Shown piece by piece: positions 1 through 10,105 of a DNA stretch of 64,000 nucleotides. How positions within the stretch are numbered: the stretch's first letter is position 1; each line of letters starts with the position of its first letter. The notes under the pieces were generated by a model. It was not told the origin of the DNA and ran no database searches. It was given only the letters and a program-made list of their open reading frames with translations. Source of the stretch: an uncultured Blastocatellia bacterium. GTDB taxonomy: Bacteria > Acidobacteriota > Blastocatellia > Pyrinomonadales > Pyrinomonadaceae. The position numbers and the translations under genes were made by a program. The DNA lies in NCBI GenBank assembly GCA_946480785.1, contig CAMLLD010000022.1, positions 6,166-70,165 on the forward strand. The letters are read 5' to 3'.

Positions 1-985
1 GTTTTTGATCGGCAAACTTCGGACCAGGCGGACGCGACTCGTCTTCCCACTCGCGCAGACTGTCGATGATCACGCCTTCGCGCAACGCCCAATCGCACGT
101 CCGGATCACGTTGATGCTCAACGCGCGCATCGCGCCTTCGAGAATCTGTCCGCCCGCGATGATGATCTCCGCTCGTTGCGCGGTGAGTTCGGCGAGCGCG
201 CGGCGGCCCGCGTGGTCCAACGTCGCGAGTTTGGTGTTCAGCGCGGCGAGTTGACTAAGAGGGATATCGGTTTCCGTCGGCTGTACCGGCTGGTGCTTGC
301 GTTCGTCGTTGGTCTGGGCGAGTTTGCGGAGCGTCGCGCCGAGCGAGAGTATCGTGCCTGAAGTGCCGGAAGCTTGTTGCCACCTCGCGTCGCGCAGCTC
401 ACGGCGCGGACGCTCGAACGCACCGTGGATTTCCGCCTTGAGATTCTTGAGTTGCTTGGCGCTCGGCGGATCGGAGATCAGATAGCGTTCTGTTAGTCCG
501 ACAGCGCCGAGCTTCAGTGAGAACAGCGACAGCGACGTGCCGTTGCGAAAGAGCGAGACTTCGGTTGAACCGCCGCCGATGTCGATGTTGATGTTGGTCG
601 CTGCTTTCAACGAGCAACCGTGCGCGGCAGCGAGACCGATAAGGCGCGCTTCTTCAATTCCCGAGAGGATCTCGACGCGCAGTCCGGTCTGTCGTTCGAC
701 CTCTTTCACGAACTGCGCCGCGTTGTGCGCTTCACGTACTGAAGCCGTGGCCACGGTGACGATCGCTTCGGCACGATTCGTTTCGGCAATCGCCTTGTAA
801 CGTTGCAGGCAGCCGATCGCGCGATCGATCGCGGAACGCGAGAGACGGCCCTTGCGCAAGGTCTCATGGCCCAGGCGGATCACGTCCTTTTCGCGTCTGA
901 GGACCGCGAACGAATCGCTGTCAACCGCATCCGCGACCGCGAGTTTGATAGAATTCGAGCCGATGTCTATTGCCGCAAGTTTCAA
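1..985 (-). CDS. Ppx/GppA family exopolyphosphatase, 3'-truncated by window edge
   Basis: Translation of the minus strand reads LKLAAIDIGSNSIKLAVADA at the N-terminus, the phosphate-1 motif of the ASKHA-fold Ppx/GppA phosphatases. NIDIGGGSTEVSLF (phosphate-2) and SGTSGTILSLGATL follow further in. These enzymes hydrolyse polyphosphate or pppGpp in the cytoplasm. An in-frame TAG lies just upstream, so the start must be the TTG at 985 (no ATG or GTG fits before the conserved AIDIG motif); no clear Shine-Dalgarno sequence is visible. About 328 residues are present and the frame is still open at base 1, so the C-terminus lies outside the window. It is divergent from the SixA-like gene. Which of the two substrates is used cannot be told. 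Confidence 0.85.
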   Translation of the reverse strand, partial: MKLAAIDIGSNSIKLAVADAVDSDSFAVLRREKDVIRLGHETLRKGRLSRSAIDRAIGCLQRYKAIAETNRAEAIVTVATASVREAHNAAQFVKEVERQTGLRVEILSGIEEARLIGLAAAHGCSLKAATNINIDIGGGSTEVSLFRNGTSLSLFSLKLGAVGLTERYLISDPPSAKQLKNLKAEIHGAFERPRRELRDARWQQASGTSGTILSLGATLRKLAQTNDERKHQPVQPTETDIPLSQLAALNTKLATLDHAGRRALAELTAQRAEIIIAGGQILEGAMRALSINVIRTCDWALREGVIIDSLREWEDESRPPGPKFADQK

Positions 986-1037
986 TTGCCGGCCACTCTA
1001 CGCAGGTTGTGTTACAGCAACGTAAACCATAGCTGAA

Positions 1038-1526
1038 GTGAAAACTTTATTTCTTTTACGTCACGCTAAATCAAGCTGGAAGGACCAGAGTTTACCTGAT
1101 TTCGAGCGGCCGCTGAATCGCCGCGGCAAACAGGCTGCGGAACGAATGGGCCGCTATCTGAAGCGCGAGCAGATCGTGCCGGAGATCGTGCTGAGCTCGC
1201 CTGCCGTGCGCGCACGCGAGACCATCGAACGCGTGGCGAAGTTCGCGAAGTGGACGCCTGAGGTTCTTTTCGACCAGCGCATCTACGAAGCCGGCGGCCT
1301 GCGTCTGCTCGAGGTGGTTTCGCAGATCGAGAACGAACGCAAGACCGCTTTGCTCGTGGGCCACAATCCCGGTATTGAAGAGCTCTTGATGTTATTGACG
1401 GGAGAATCGAAGCGCGTGCCTACCGGGACCTTCATGCAGATCGACTTAAAGACCTCCAAATGGGCCAACGCCGCCGACAAACGAGCGAAGCTCGCCTGGC
1501 TCGTAAAACCCCGCAAGCTTGCGTAA
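1038..1526 (+). CDS. SixA-like phosphohistidine phosphatase (histidine phosphatase superfamily)
   Basis: 162 residues, the length usual for SixA. The N-terminus has the catalytic RHA motif (LLRHAKSSW, His9 as phospho-acceptor), then SSPAVRARET (phosphate-pocket Arg) and LLVGHNPGIEEL with the second catalytic His near residue 109. SixA enzymes remove phosphate from phosphohistidine, for example on HPt domains or PTS proteins, in the cytoplasm. The start is a GTG. It is transcribed divergently from the Ppx/GppA gene with about 50 bp between the starts, so both phosphatases may share a control region. The general family is clear; the substrate is unknown. Confidence 0.85.
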   Translation: MKTLFLLRHAKSSWKDQSLPDFERPLNRRGKQAAERMGRYLKREQIVPEIVLSSPAVRARETIERVAKFAKWTPEVLFDQRIYEAGGLRLLEVVSQIENERKTALLVGHNPGIEELLMLLTGESKRVPTGTFMQIDLKTSKWANAADKRAKLAWLVKPRKLA

Positions 1527-1534
1527 TCACTTTA

Positions 1535-1873
1535 TCAGGTCACAATCGAGAGCCTCTGCACCACGACGCAGTCGCCAGGCTGGATCGTTTCCAGTGCCTT
1601 TAGTACTTTCGGCACGAGTAGCTTCAGTTGGGGATAGCGACACGGCTTTGCCACGAGGATTATGACAGCAAGGTTGAACTGAGAGAGGTTCTGCTGAAAC
1701 CGAAGGCGTTGATCGACGCTAATAAGCACGTCGAAGCCCATCTCAACGGCCGCGCGTAATAATTGACCGTTTTTCAAACCACTCAGACCAGCTTCGGTAA
1801 CAGTTTGAATGTGATGACTTGGAAAGTCGTTTGTTAGTCTTTTAGGCGTACATTCGTCAAACAACAGTTGCAT
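1535..1873 (-). CDS. DUF5615 PIN-like protein (putative toxin)
   Basis: 112 residues beginning MQLLFDECTPKRL, typical of DUF5615, a family with a PIN-nuclease-like fold. Acidic residues are in the expected places: Asp6/Glu7 at the N-terminus, and Asp48 and Asp54 in FDVLISVDQRL. The upstream DUF433 gene overlaps its start by 17 bp, so the two are translationally coupled. DUF433-DUF5615 pairs are regarded as toxin-antitoxin-like modules, with the PIN-like protein as the suspected RNase toxin. Toxicity is inferred from this pairing, not seen directly. Confidence 0.8.
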   Translation of the reverse strand: MQLLFDECTPKRLTNDFPSHHIQTVTEAGLSGLKNGQLLRAAVEMGFDVLISVDQRLRFQQNLSQFNLAVIILVAKPCRYPQLKLLVPKVLKALETIQPGDCVVVQRLSIVT

Positions 1874-2102
1874 AATCTGTGAGGAGTCGCTCTTTCATGA
1901 GTTCTAAAACGCCAAGCACCTGTTCGCGAGTCACGGTCGGAAAATCAGTGAGGAACTCGTCCAAGGTATCGCCGGCTTCAAGGTAATCAAACAGATGCGT
2001 GACCGGAACGCGCGTCCCTGTAAAGCAGGGCGCACCGCTCATCTTTTCGGGATCCAATTCTATTAATTGAGCACGGTTCATAATGTCTGTCCCAAATGTC
2101 AT
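1857..2102 (-). CDS. DUF433 family protein (putative antitoxin)
   Basis: 81 residues. The core reads GAPCFTGTRVPVTHLFDYL, the signature of DUF433, a small winged-helix-like family. The C-terminal part (TREQVLGVLELMKERL) fits the usual helical end. The gene overlaps the downstream PIN-like gene by 17 bp. The first ATG (2102) is given; a second ATG at 2081 (MNRAQLIE) is equally possible because neither has a strong ribosome binding site. The likely role is neutralising and autoregulating the neighbouring PIN-like protein, by analogy with other pairs of this type. Confidence 0.8.
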   Translation of the reverse strand: MTFGTDIMNRAQLIELDPEKMSGAPCFTGTRVPVTHLFDYLEAGDTLDEFLTDFPTVTREQVLGVLELMKERLLTDYATVV

Positions 2103-2141
2103 CTGTAAGTAGCGTCATCATAACAAATGTAACGGCAAGTG

Positions 2142-3488
2142 TCAGCTATGTTGAATGAGTTGGGTGGTGCGGAGGGCGGTGGCGAGGGCGCCGTGGACGG
2201 TGCCGTGGTGGCCTTTTTTGTTGGTGGCTTCACCGGCGAAGTAGATGGTGTTTTCGATGGGTTCGGAGAGAGCGGCCTGAGCTTTTAAGCCGCCGACGGG
2301 GATGTAGCTGTAGGCGCCGAGGGAGAATGGGTCGGTGGCCCAGTCGTGCGTGTAGAAGTCGAGCAAGTGAGCTTCGATGGATCGTACCGGCTCGGCGAAG
2401 ATGTGTGAGAGCGCCGCAAGAGATTTCTCACGCAGTTCGTCGGCACTGGCAGTCAATAACTGCTCCGCACGCGTGCCGCCCGCCCAGCCAACTAATAACG
2501 GCGCGCGAACCGGAAGCTGCGTCCACCACGTCGGCGGCATTTCATCGGGCGCATGAATAAAGGCGAGATCTTTTAAGCCGACGGATCGTGGTGCGACTGA
2601 AGGATCAAGCCACGATTCAGCGTCATTCGAGGGGAGACGTATCTCTTCCCAAAAGCGATCGCGAAAGCGCAGCATCACTTTCACGACCTGACCCACTGCG
2701 AGTTTGTTTACTGCTTCCTCTTTCGCAACCAGTCGCGGCGTGAACGTAACGGCGTTGCGCTGAAGCACGCCCAGTGGCAACGTCACGATCAGTCGGCGCG
2801 CTTTGAACTGCTCGCCGGTGTCGGAAGTGACAGTAACAGCGCCTGCCCTCCACATGATTTCACGTACCACGGTCTGTAAACGAAAACTCGCGCCGTGCGC
2901 GACCGCGTCCGAGTGAAGCCACTCCACGAGCGGACGATAACCACCAGCCGGGCGAAACTGTTTCTCGTCGTCGATCTCGGCCGCCGCTTCATTCGTCTTA
3001 GACAAGCCGAGCACACTGATCCGATTAGCGTGCGCCGCGTGAAATCCTTCAACGAACAGCGTGGCGATCGCGCGCACGTCATCGACCTTGTGCTTGCGGC
3101 TGTACTCGTCGAGAAACTCTGCGAATGATTCGTCGTGACCCTTATACCTCGCAATCTCATCGTCAACAGCTTCGATCGCCGAAAAGAATTCGCGTGACTT
3201 CGAAATGAGGGCGTTGCGGAAGTACCAGTGAGTGTTCGGGAGTTCGATCAGCTCGACGCCCGCGCGTTCGGCGAGTTGCAGCGTCTCCGGTGGTTTGCCG
3301 TGAACAAATTCGGCGCCGAGTTCGACCGGCGCCGATAATTGCGAATCAAGATGTGTGTGGATGCGGCCACCGATGCGGTCGCGCGCCTCCAAAACTATAA
3401 CGTTGAAATTTGCAGCACTCAGTTCGCGCGCGGCCGCGAGTCCCGCTGCGCCCGCGCCAATGATCAAAATATCAGTCTCATCCGTCAT
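2142..3488 (-). CDS. Flavin monoamine oxidase family FAD-dependent oxidoreductase
   Basis: 448 residues. An N-terminal Rossmann FAD-binding motif (IIGAGAAGLAAARELSAA, GxGxxG at residues 11-16) is followed by LEARDRIGGRIHT, the amine-oxidase GG doublet. The C-terminus has IYFAGEATNKKGHHGTVHGA, the second FAD contact of this family. Members oxidise primary or secondary amines (polyamines, amino acids) using FAD and oxygen. No signal peptide is visible, so it is probably cytoplasmic. Its ATG overlaps the stop of the upstream 64-residue gene by 4 bp (ATGA), so the two are co-translated. The substrate cannot be predicted. Confidence 0.85.
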   Translation of the reverse strand: MTDETDILIIGAGAAGLAAARELSAANFNVIVLEARDRIGGRIHTHLDSQLSAPVELGAEFVHGKPPETLQLAERAGVELIELPNTHWYFRNALISKSREFFSAIEAVDDEIARYKGHDESFAEFLDEYSRKHKVDDVRAIATLFVEGFHAAHANRISVLGLSKTNEAAAEIDDEKQFRPAGGYRPLVEWLHSDAVAHGASFRLQTVVREIMWRAGAVTVTSDTGEQFKARRLIVTLPLGVLQRNAVTFTPRLVAKEEAVNKLAVGQVVKVMLRFRDRFWEEIRLPSNDAESWLDPSVAPRSVGLKDLAFIHAPDEMPPTWWTQLPVRAPLLVGWAGGTRAEQLLTASADELREKSLAALSHIFAEPVRSIEAHLLDFYTHDWATDPFSLGAYSYIPVGGLKAQAALSEPIENTIYFAGEATNKKGHHGTVHGALATALRTTQLIQHS

Positions 3489-3679
3489 CGTTTGCGATCG
3501 CCGCGATCGCCCTGGCCCGGCTTCGACTCAGTCTTCGCGTGTTTGCGCACGTCCTGGGCCAATGACCTGCCGACGTCGTCTGACTCTTCAAAACGGCCCT
3601 TGTCATCGCGCCGAACGTAACGCTTGTCGTTGCCGGTGTCGATCAATTCGCGTTTGCTGTCATGCTTCTTGTCTGCCAT
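3485..3679 (-). CDS. Small charged hypothetical protein
   Basis: 64 residues, extremely hydrophilic, rich in Lys, Arg, Asp and Gly. It contains ELIDTGNDKRYVRRDDKGRF and ends in a GQGDRGDRKR-like tail. I have a general memory of similar short proteins annotated as hypothetical in many soil bacteria, but know of no function. The gene has a good Shine-Dalgarno sequence (GGAGTGCAC just before ATG) and overlaps the amine oxidase start by 4 bp. The composition suggests an intrinsically disordered or nucleic-acid-associated protein; that is only inference. Confidence 0.65.
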   Translation of the reverse strand: MADKKHDSKRELIDTGNDKRYVRRDDKGRFEESDDVGRSLAQDVRKHAKTESKPGQGDRGDRKR

Positions 3680-3728
3680 TGTGCACTCCTCCGTTCAGTA
3701 TTTCACCGGCGAAACAGCAAACGAAGGG

Positions 3729-3806
3729 CCGCCACAAAGAAGCACAAAAAAGCACAAAAGATCTCTGGCAGGATCTCTTGTGCTTTTTTGTGCTTCTTTG
3801 TGGCGG
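3729..3806. repeat. Perfect 29-bp palindromic intergenic repeat
   Basis: The left arm (3729-3757, starting CCGCCACAAAGAAGCACAAA) and right arm (3778-3806) are exact reverse complements over 29 bp around a 20-nt loop. It sits between the convergently spaced ends of two minus-strand units, directly after the stop of the PYROXD2-like gene. It belongs to the set of A-rich CACAAAG/CACAGAT palindromes seen at several intergenic places in this window. It may act as a transcription terminator or mRNA-stabilising hairpin, or be a non-autonomous mobile repeat. Confidence 0.85.
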
Positions 3807-3811
3807 TTGTA

Positions 3812-5242
3812 TTAAAGCCCGACACGACTGAATGATTTACGCAACGCGACGCGCGCGGCGTGATAGCCGCACATACCGTGAACGCCGCCGCCCGGTGGAG
3901 TTGAAGAGGAACAGATGTACACGTTTTTAAGTGGCGTCCTGTAGGTACGAATTGTGGGCCGAGTGAAGAGCTGTCTGATGGTTGCCGCGCCGCCGTTGAT
4001 GTCACCGCCAACGAGGTTCGCATTGAGAGTCTCCATTTGCGCGGGAGACAACGCACTGCGCGCGATGATGCGCGAACGAAACCCCGGCGCGAACCGTTCG
4101 ATCTGCTTTTCAATGCGCTCGGTCATGTCGATCTTCGAACCGTTCGGCACGTGACAATAGGCCCAGAGCGTGTGCTTACCTTCAGGCGCGCGTGATGAAT
4201 CAAACAAGCTCGGCTGGGCAGCGAGGACAAACGGGCGATCAGTACACTTCCCTTCCCACACCGCCGACTCCGACATTTCAATCTCCGCGAATGACCCACC
4301 GAGATGAACCGTCGCTGCTTCAAAACACGCAGGCGCACGCCACGGCACTGGACCATCAAGCGCCCAATCCATTTTGAAGACGCCGGGACCATACTTGTAC
4401 CGCCCGAGTTTGCGTTTAAAACCACGCCGAAGACGTTCATCGAGAATGGGCAGCAGTTGCCGCGGAGTTAGATCGAAGAGGACGCAAGCAGATCGCGGCA
4501 GACGGTTGAGCGATTTGACGCGCGCGCCAGTGACGATCTCCCCGCCCAGACTGCGCAAGTACGCCGCCATCGCGTTCGAAATGTTTTGCGCACCACCGCG
4601 AGGAATGGGCCAGCCGTTGGTGTGGCCCAGAGTCAGGAGCACCAGACCAAACGCAGTGGTGCCGAAGTCATTGAGCGACAAACACGAATGCGCCGCAGCG
4701 CCGGCGAAGAAGGCGCGCGTGCGGTCCTCGTGAAATCGGCTGCGCACAAAACCCGCCGCCAGCCGAATCCCGTTTAGCCCAAAACGCGCCAATGCGAAAG
4801 GATGGCGCGGGAAGCGGAGTGGTCCAAGAAGCTCAGGCGCTAACTTGTCCCAATTCTTAACGAGCGGGCGCATGAGCTTTTCATACGAGCTCGCGTCTGT
4901 GCCCAGTTGTGCAGCGGTTTCCGTTACGGAAGGAAGCAAGAGGATCGCAGTGCCGTCGTCGAAAGGATGTGCGACCGCCCCGGGCGTATAGATGAACTCG
5001 AGACCATACTCAGCCAGCGAAAGATTTTTGAAGAAGGGGGAACCTACTGCGAGTGGATGCACCGCCGAACACGTATCGTGAACAAAACCCGGCAGCGTCA
5101 GCGCTGCGGAACGCGCGCCGCCACCAATCGTCTCATTCGCTTCATAAACACAAACGCGCTTGCCTCGCTGCGCTAACTCGATTGCCGCCGCAAGCCCGTT
5201 CGGACCAGCGCCAACAACGATCGCATCGTAGTCTTTGCTCAT
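3812..5242 (-). CDS. Phytoene dehydrogenase-like / PYROXD2-like FAD oxidoreductase
   Basis: 476 residues. The N-terminus has AIVVGAGPNGLAAAIELAQR (GxGxxG dinucleotide-binding motif) and VYEANETIGGGARSA. The C-terminus has VYICSSSTPPGGGVHGMCGY, the second flavin-binding motif of the phytoene desaturase-related group. Family members oxidise or isomerise hydrophobic polyenes; the PYROXD2 branch has no settled substrate. No carotenoid gene is nearby, so carotenoid desaturation is not supported by context. Its start overlaps the stop of the upstream DedA gene by 4 bp, indicating translational coupling. Confidence 0.8.
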   Translation of the reverse strand: MSKDYDAIVVGAGPNGLAAAIELAQRGKRVCVYEANETIGGGARSAALTLPGFVHDTCSAVHPLAVGSPFFKNLSLAEYGLEFIYTPGAVAHPFDDGTAILLLPSVTETAAQLGTDASSYEKLMRPLVKNWDKLAPELLGPLRFPRHPFALARFGLNGIRLAAGFVRSRFHEDRTRAFFAGAAAHSCLSLNDFGTTAFGLVLLTLGHTNGWPIPRGGAQNISNAMAAYLRSLGGEIVTGARVKSLNRLPRSACVLFDLTPRQLLPILDERLRRGFKRKLGRYKYGPGVFKMDWALDGPVPWRAPACFEAATVHLGGSFAEIEMSESAVWEGKCTDRPFVLAAQPSLFDSSRAPEGKHTLWAYCHVPNGSKIDMTERIEKQIERFAPGFRSRIIARSALSPAQMETLNANLVGGDINGGAATIRQLFTRPTIRTYRTPLKNVYICSSSTPPGGGVHGMCGYHAARVALRKSFSRVGL

Positions 5243-5889
5243 TCAGTCTCGACGCTGGGCGACGGCACGCGCGAGTGTTTGATGTGCCGCCAGATCCACC
5301 ACGCAACCGCTAACACAAGAACGATGCCGATCACGAAGTCGAACCGGTGAAACCACGTCTTCAACGTGTCGTCTTTGTCCCACTGCTCGCCGAGCTTCTG
5401 CCCGACATACGCGAGCCCAATACACCACGGCAGCGATCCGGCAAACGTGTAGATCACAAAACGCGTGAGGTTCATCCGCGCCACGCCCGCCGGAAACGCG
5501 ATGAACGTACGGATCGCCGGCAACAGACGACTAACGAAAACGATCGCTTCGCCGTATTTCGAAAACCAACGATCCGCCAGATCGAGATCGTGTCGCGATA
5601 GCAGAATATAGCGCCCGTACTTCTCGATCACCGGCCGCCCGCCGTACATGCCGACCCAGTACGCGACGAGCGAACCGAGCACACAGCCAACCGCGCCCGC
5701 TATGCCAACCCACCACAGATTCATCTCGCCGCGCGAAACGAGATAGCCGGAGAACGGCATGATGATTTCCGAAGGCAACGGAATGCACGCCGACTCGATC
5801 GCCATCAACAAAATAACTCCCGCGTAGCCGAGCGTGGAGATCGTAGCGACGATAAACGTCGACAGGATGCCGATGATCTTTGCAATCAT
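5239..5889 (-). CDS. DedA family inner-membrane protein
   Basis: 216 residues with several hydrophobic segments. It has the DedA signature MAIESACIPLPSEIIMPFSG near residues 28-50 and the second conserved stretch FVSRLLPAIRTFIAFPAGVARM. DedA proteins are polytopic membrane proteins now linked to flipping of undecaprenyl phosphate or phospholipids and to proton-motive-force homeostasis. The gene lies in a tight minus-strand run (surE, pcm, dedA, FAD oxidoreductase). The family call is firm; the transported lipid is not known. Confidence 0.9.
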   Translation of the reverse strand: MIAKIIGILSTFIVATISTLGYAGVILLMAIESACIPLPSEIIMPFSGYLVSRGEMNLWWVGIAGAVGCVLGSLVAYWVGMYGGRPVIEKYGRYILLSRHDLDLADRWFSKYGEAIVFVSRLLPAIRTFIAFPAGVARMNLTRFVIYTFAGSLPWCIGLAYVGQKLGEQWDKDDTLKTWFHRFDFVIGIVLVLAVAWWIWRHIKHSRVPSPSVETE

Positions 5890-5901
5890 AGAATGTGCGG
5901 A

Positions 5902-6585
5902 CTAGTGCTCGCCCCAGCCGTGCCGCCCGATGAGCGGAACGAAGGCGCAGCCACCGTGATCCTCTTCGCGGTAACCAGTTTCAGTTTTCAGTACGCGGAT
6001 CAGTCGTTGTGCTTCACGCGACTCGCCGACGGGAACAACCAAGCGCCCGCCCATTTTCAACTGCGCCGCCAATGGCTCCGGTACGGTTGGACCACCAGCC
6101 GCGACGAGAATCGCGTCGTAAGGCGCGTTTGCGGCCCAGCCGAGCGTGCCATCGAAACACTTGACGGTCGCGTTGTAGATCTCGAGTTGACGAATTCTGC
6201 TCTGCGCTTCGCGCGCGAGATCGCCGATGCGCTCGATCGCGTAAACCTGCGCCGCGCACATCGCGAGTACCGCGGTTTGATAACCAGAACCGGCGCCGAT
6301 CTCGAGTACGCGGCTGTAGCCGTCGAGCTCGAGCAGCTCGGTCATGCGCGCGACGATGAAAGGTTGAGAGATGGTTTGATTGGCGCTGATCGGCAACGCG
6401 TGATCGCCGTAAGCACGGCTCTGCAACGCTTCAGGCACGAAGAAGTGGCGCGGCACAAGGCGCATCGCTTCGAGCACGCGCGGATCGCGGATGCCGTAGT
6501 GCTCGCGCAGGCGTGCGACCATGCGCTCCCGCGGAATGGAGTACTCCAGCCATAACGGGGAAAGTTTTTTGTTTGCCGGCTGCAC
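5902..6585 (-). CDS. pcm: Protein-L-isoaspartate O-methyltransferase
   Basis: 227 residues. SAM-binding motif I reads VLEIGAGSGYQTAVLA, preceded by QTISQPFIVARMTELL, which is characteristic of Pcm. The enzyme methylates isoaspartyl residues in age-damaged proteins so that they can revert to aspartate, in the cytosol. It lies directly downstream of surE, the same pcm-surE pairing seen in many bacteria. That supports the call and suggests joint expression in stationary phase or stress, as known in E. coli. Confidence 0.93.
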   Translation of the reverse strand: MQPANKKLSPLWLEYSIPRERMVARLREHYGIRDPRVLEAMRLVPRHFFVPEALQSRAYGDHALPISANQTISQPFIVARMTELLELDGYSRVLEIGAGSGYQTAVLAMCAAQVYAIERIGDLAREAQSRIRQLEIYNATVKCFDGTLGWAANAPYDAILVAAGGPTVPEPLAAQLKMGGRLVVPVGESREAQRLIRVLKTETGYREEDHGGCAFVPLIGRHGWGEH

Positions 6586-6605
6586 CGGGAGACTATTCTA
6601 CTGAT

Positions 6606-7376
6606 TTAACTCTTGTGGAGTAACTCGGAATCCTTCAGGTAGTTCCAGGTCTCGATTGCCGTGAAGGCGTTGTGATCGGTCATGTCGCTGCGCAGCGGCG
6701 TCACGGAAACGTAGCCTTCCTTCACCGCGTGGTAGTCAGTGCCTTCGACCGAGTTCACGTTGAAATACTCTTCACCGATCCAGAAGTAAGGTTTGCCGCG
6801 TGGATCGATGTGTTCGGTGATCACGGGCCGCGCGTTCTTGATGCCCTGCCGCGTGACTTTCACACCTTTGACGTGGCCGGGTGGCAGATTGATGTTGAGC
6901 AACGTGCCTTCAGGCAATCCTTCTTCAAGGACTTTGCGCGTCGCGACGACGGCGAACGCAGCGGCTTCTTTGAAATCGAAATTGTCGCGCGCGACGAGGC
7001 TCAGCGCGAGACCGGGAACACCGAGGATCGTCGCTTCGAGTGCCCCCGCGACGGTGCCTGAATAGGTCGCGTCGTCACCGAGGTTGCCGCCGTGATTGAT
7101 CCCCGAGACGCAGATGTCGGGGCGTTGTTCTTCGGACAGGATCTTGTTGAGCGCGAGCGTGACGCAGTCGGTTGGGGTGCCGTCGATGGCCCAGTGGCGA
7201 TCGTCGAGTTGGCGGATACGCAAGGGACGCGCGAGCGTCAGGCTGTGCGATGCGCCGCTCATCTCGGAGGTGGGCGCAACGACAAAGACGTCGCCCAGTT
7301 CTTTCATGGCTTCTTCGAGTTTGATGAGCCCGTCGGAATGGATACCGTCGTCGTTTGTCAGCAAGATCCGCGTCAT
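6606..7376 (-). CDS. surE: 5'/3'-nucleotidase SurE
   Basis: 256 residues. The N-terminus ILLTNDDGIHSDGL contains the metal-binding DD pair (Asp8, Asp9). SGASHSLTL supplies the conserved Ser, and SGINHGGNLGDDATYSGTVA the conserved Asn and glycine-rich loop. SurE is a divalent-metal phosphatase acting on nucleoside monophosphates. It precedes pcm in the same transcription direction with 20 bp between them. Length and motifs are normal for the family. Confidence 0.95.
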   Translation of the reverse strand: MTRILLTNDDGIHSDGLIKLEEAMKELGDVFVVAPTSEMSGASHSLTLARPLRIRQLDDRHWAIDGTPTDCVTLALNKILSEEQRPDICVSGINHGGNLGDDATYSGTVAGALEATILGVPGLALSLVARDNFDFKEAAAFAVVATRKVLEEGLPEGTLLNINLPPGHVKGVKVTRQGIKNARPVITEHIDPRGKPYFWIGEEYFNVNSVEGTDYHAVKEGYVSVTPLRSDMTDHNAFTAIETWNYLKDSELLHKS

Positions 7377-7511
7377 ACTCGTCTAGCCGGGCGCGTTCGT
7401 TTGCACACTCCAGTTTCGGCTCGCTCACCTAGGAGCGTCCGGTTTTTGAATCCTGGTTAAGACGACTGGTGAGATGAAAGTACGGCCGTGGCGTGTGCGG
7501 GGAGTTTGATC

Positions 7512-7715
7512 CTAATCGCGCGGGATGCGCATTCGGCCTTTTTTCTTGTTGCGCTTGCGAGCCAGGGCTGATTTCAGTTTGGCCTTTTGACCGGGCGGGA
7601 TGAAGAACGCGTGCTTTTTGGCGTCCTTGATGATCTCTTCGGTCATGACCTTGCGCTTAAAGCGTCGCAATGCGCTTTCAATCGATTCACCCTGATTAAC
7701 AGTAACTATTGCCAT
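7512..7715 (-). CDS. rpsU: 30S ribosomal protein S21
   Basis: 67 residues, starting MAIVTVNQGESIESALRRFK and ending with the basic KRNKKKGRMRIPRD tail, as expected for S21. It is a small-subunit protein near the 3' end of 16S rRNA that helps mRNA engagement. The ATG follows a purine-rich stretch (AAGGGAAAGCGAAAG). It is the next gene downstream of the radical SAM gene, separated from it by an A-rich palindrome. This copy includes the KHAFFIPPGQKAK segment. Confidence 0.95.
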   Translation of the reverse strand: MAIVTVNQGESIESALRRFKRKVMTEEIIKDAKKHAFFIPPGQKAKLKSALARKRNKKKGRMRIPRD

Positions 7716-7761
7716 TCGTTCTTTCGCTTTCCCTTTCTTAGCTCCTTTTGCAGGTCAGGTA

Positions 7762-7839
7762 TTTAACCACAAAACACACAAAAGGCACAAAAGGCTCAGA
7801 TGATCCTTTGCCCTCTGTGCCTGGTGTGGCTAATTGAGG

Positions 7840-7844
<5 letters not shown>
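7762..7844. repeat. Imperfect A-rich palindromic intergenic repeat
   Basis: TTTAACCACAAAACACACAA on the left pairs imperfectly with the right side ending GGTTAAA (7838-7844). The inner part contains GGCACAAAAGG against CCTTTGCCCTCTGTGCC. The right end overlaps the stop codon of the radical SAM gene. Composition and style match the element at 3729-3806, so I treat both as one degenerate family. It may also terminate transcription of the radical SAM gene before rpsU. Confidence 0.65.
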
Positions 7845-9885
<2,041 letters not shown>

Positions 9886-10105
9886 CGTCTCTTCGTTTCC
9901 GTCCTCTTCGAGTTTGAATAATTGCTCGTCTTGGCAGACTACAGCCTCAGCAAGACCGGCCAATGAATGGCAATGACCGTGCCGCCAGCCGATTTGGAGT
10001 TAAGTCTAATTATTTTTCAGTTTAGCTTTTGGAGGGGAGAAGCGAGGTCGTATCCTCGTGCAACAAAGCGATAGGCGTGTATCAATTTGGCCGCCGAAGA
10101 GGCGA

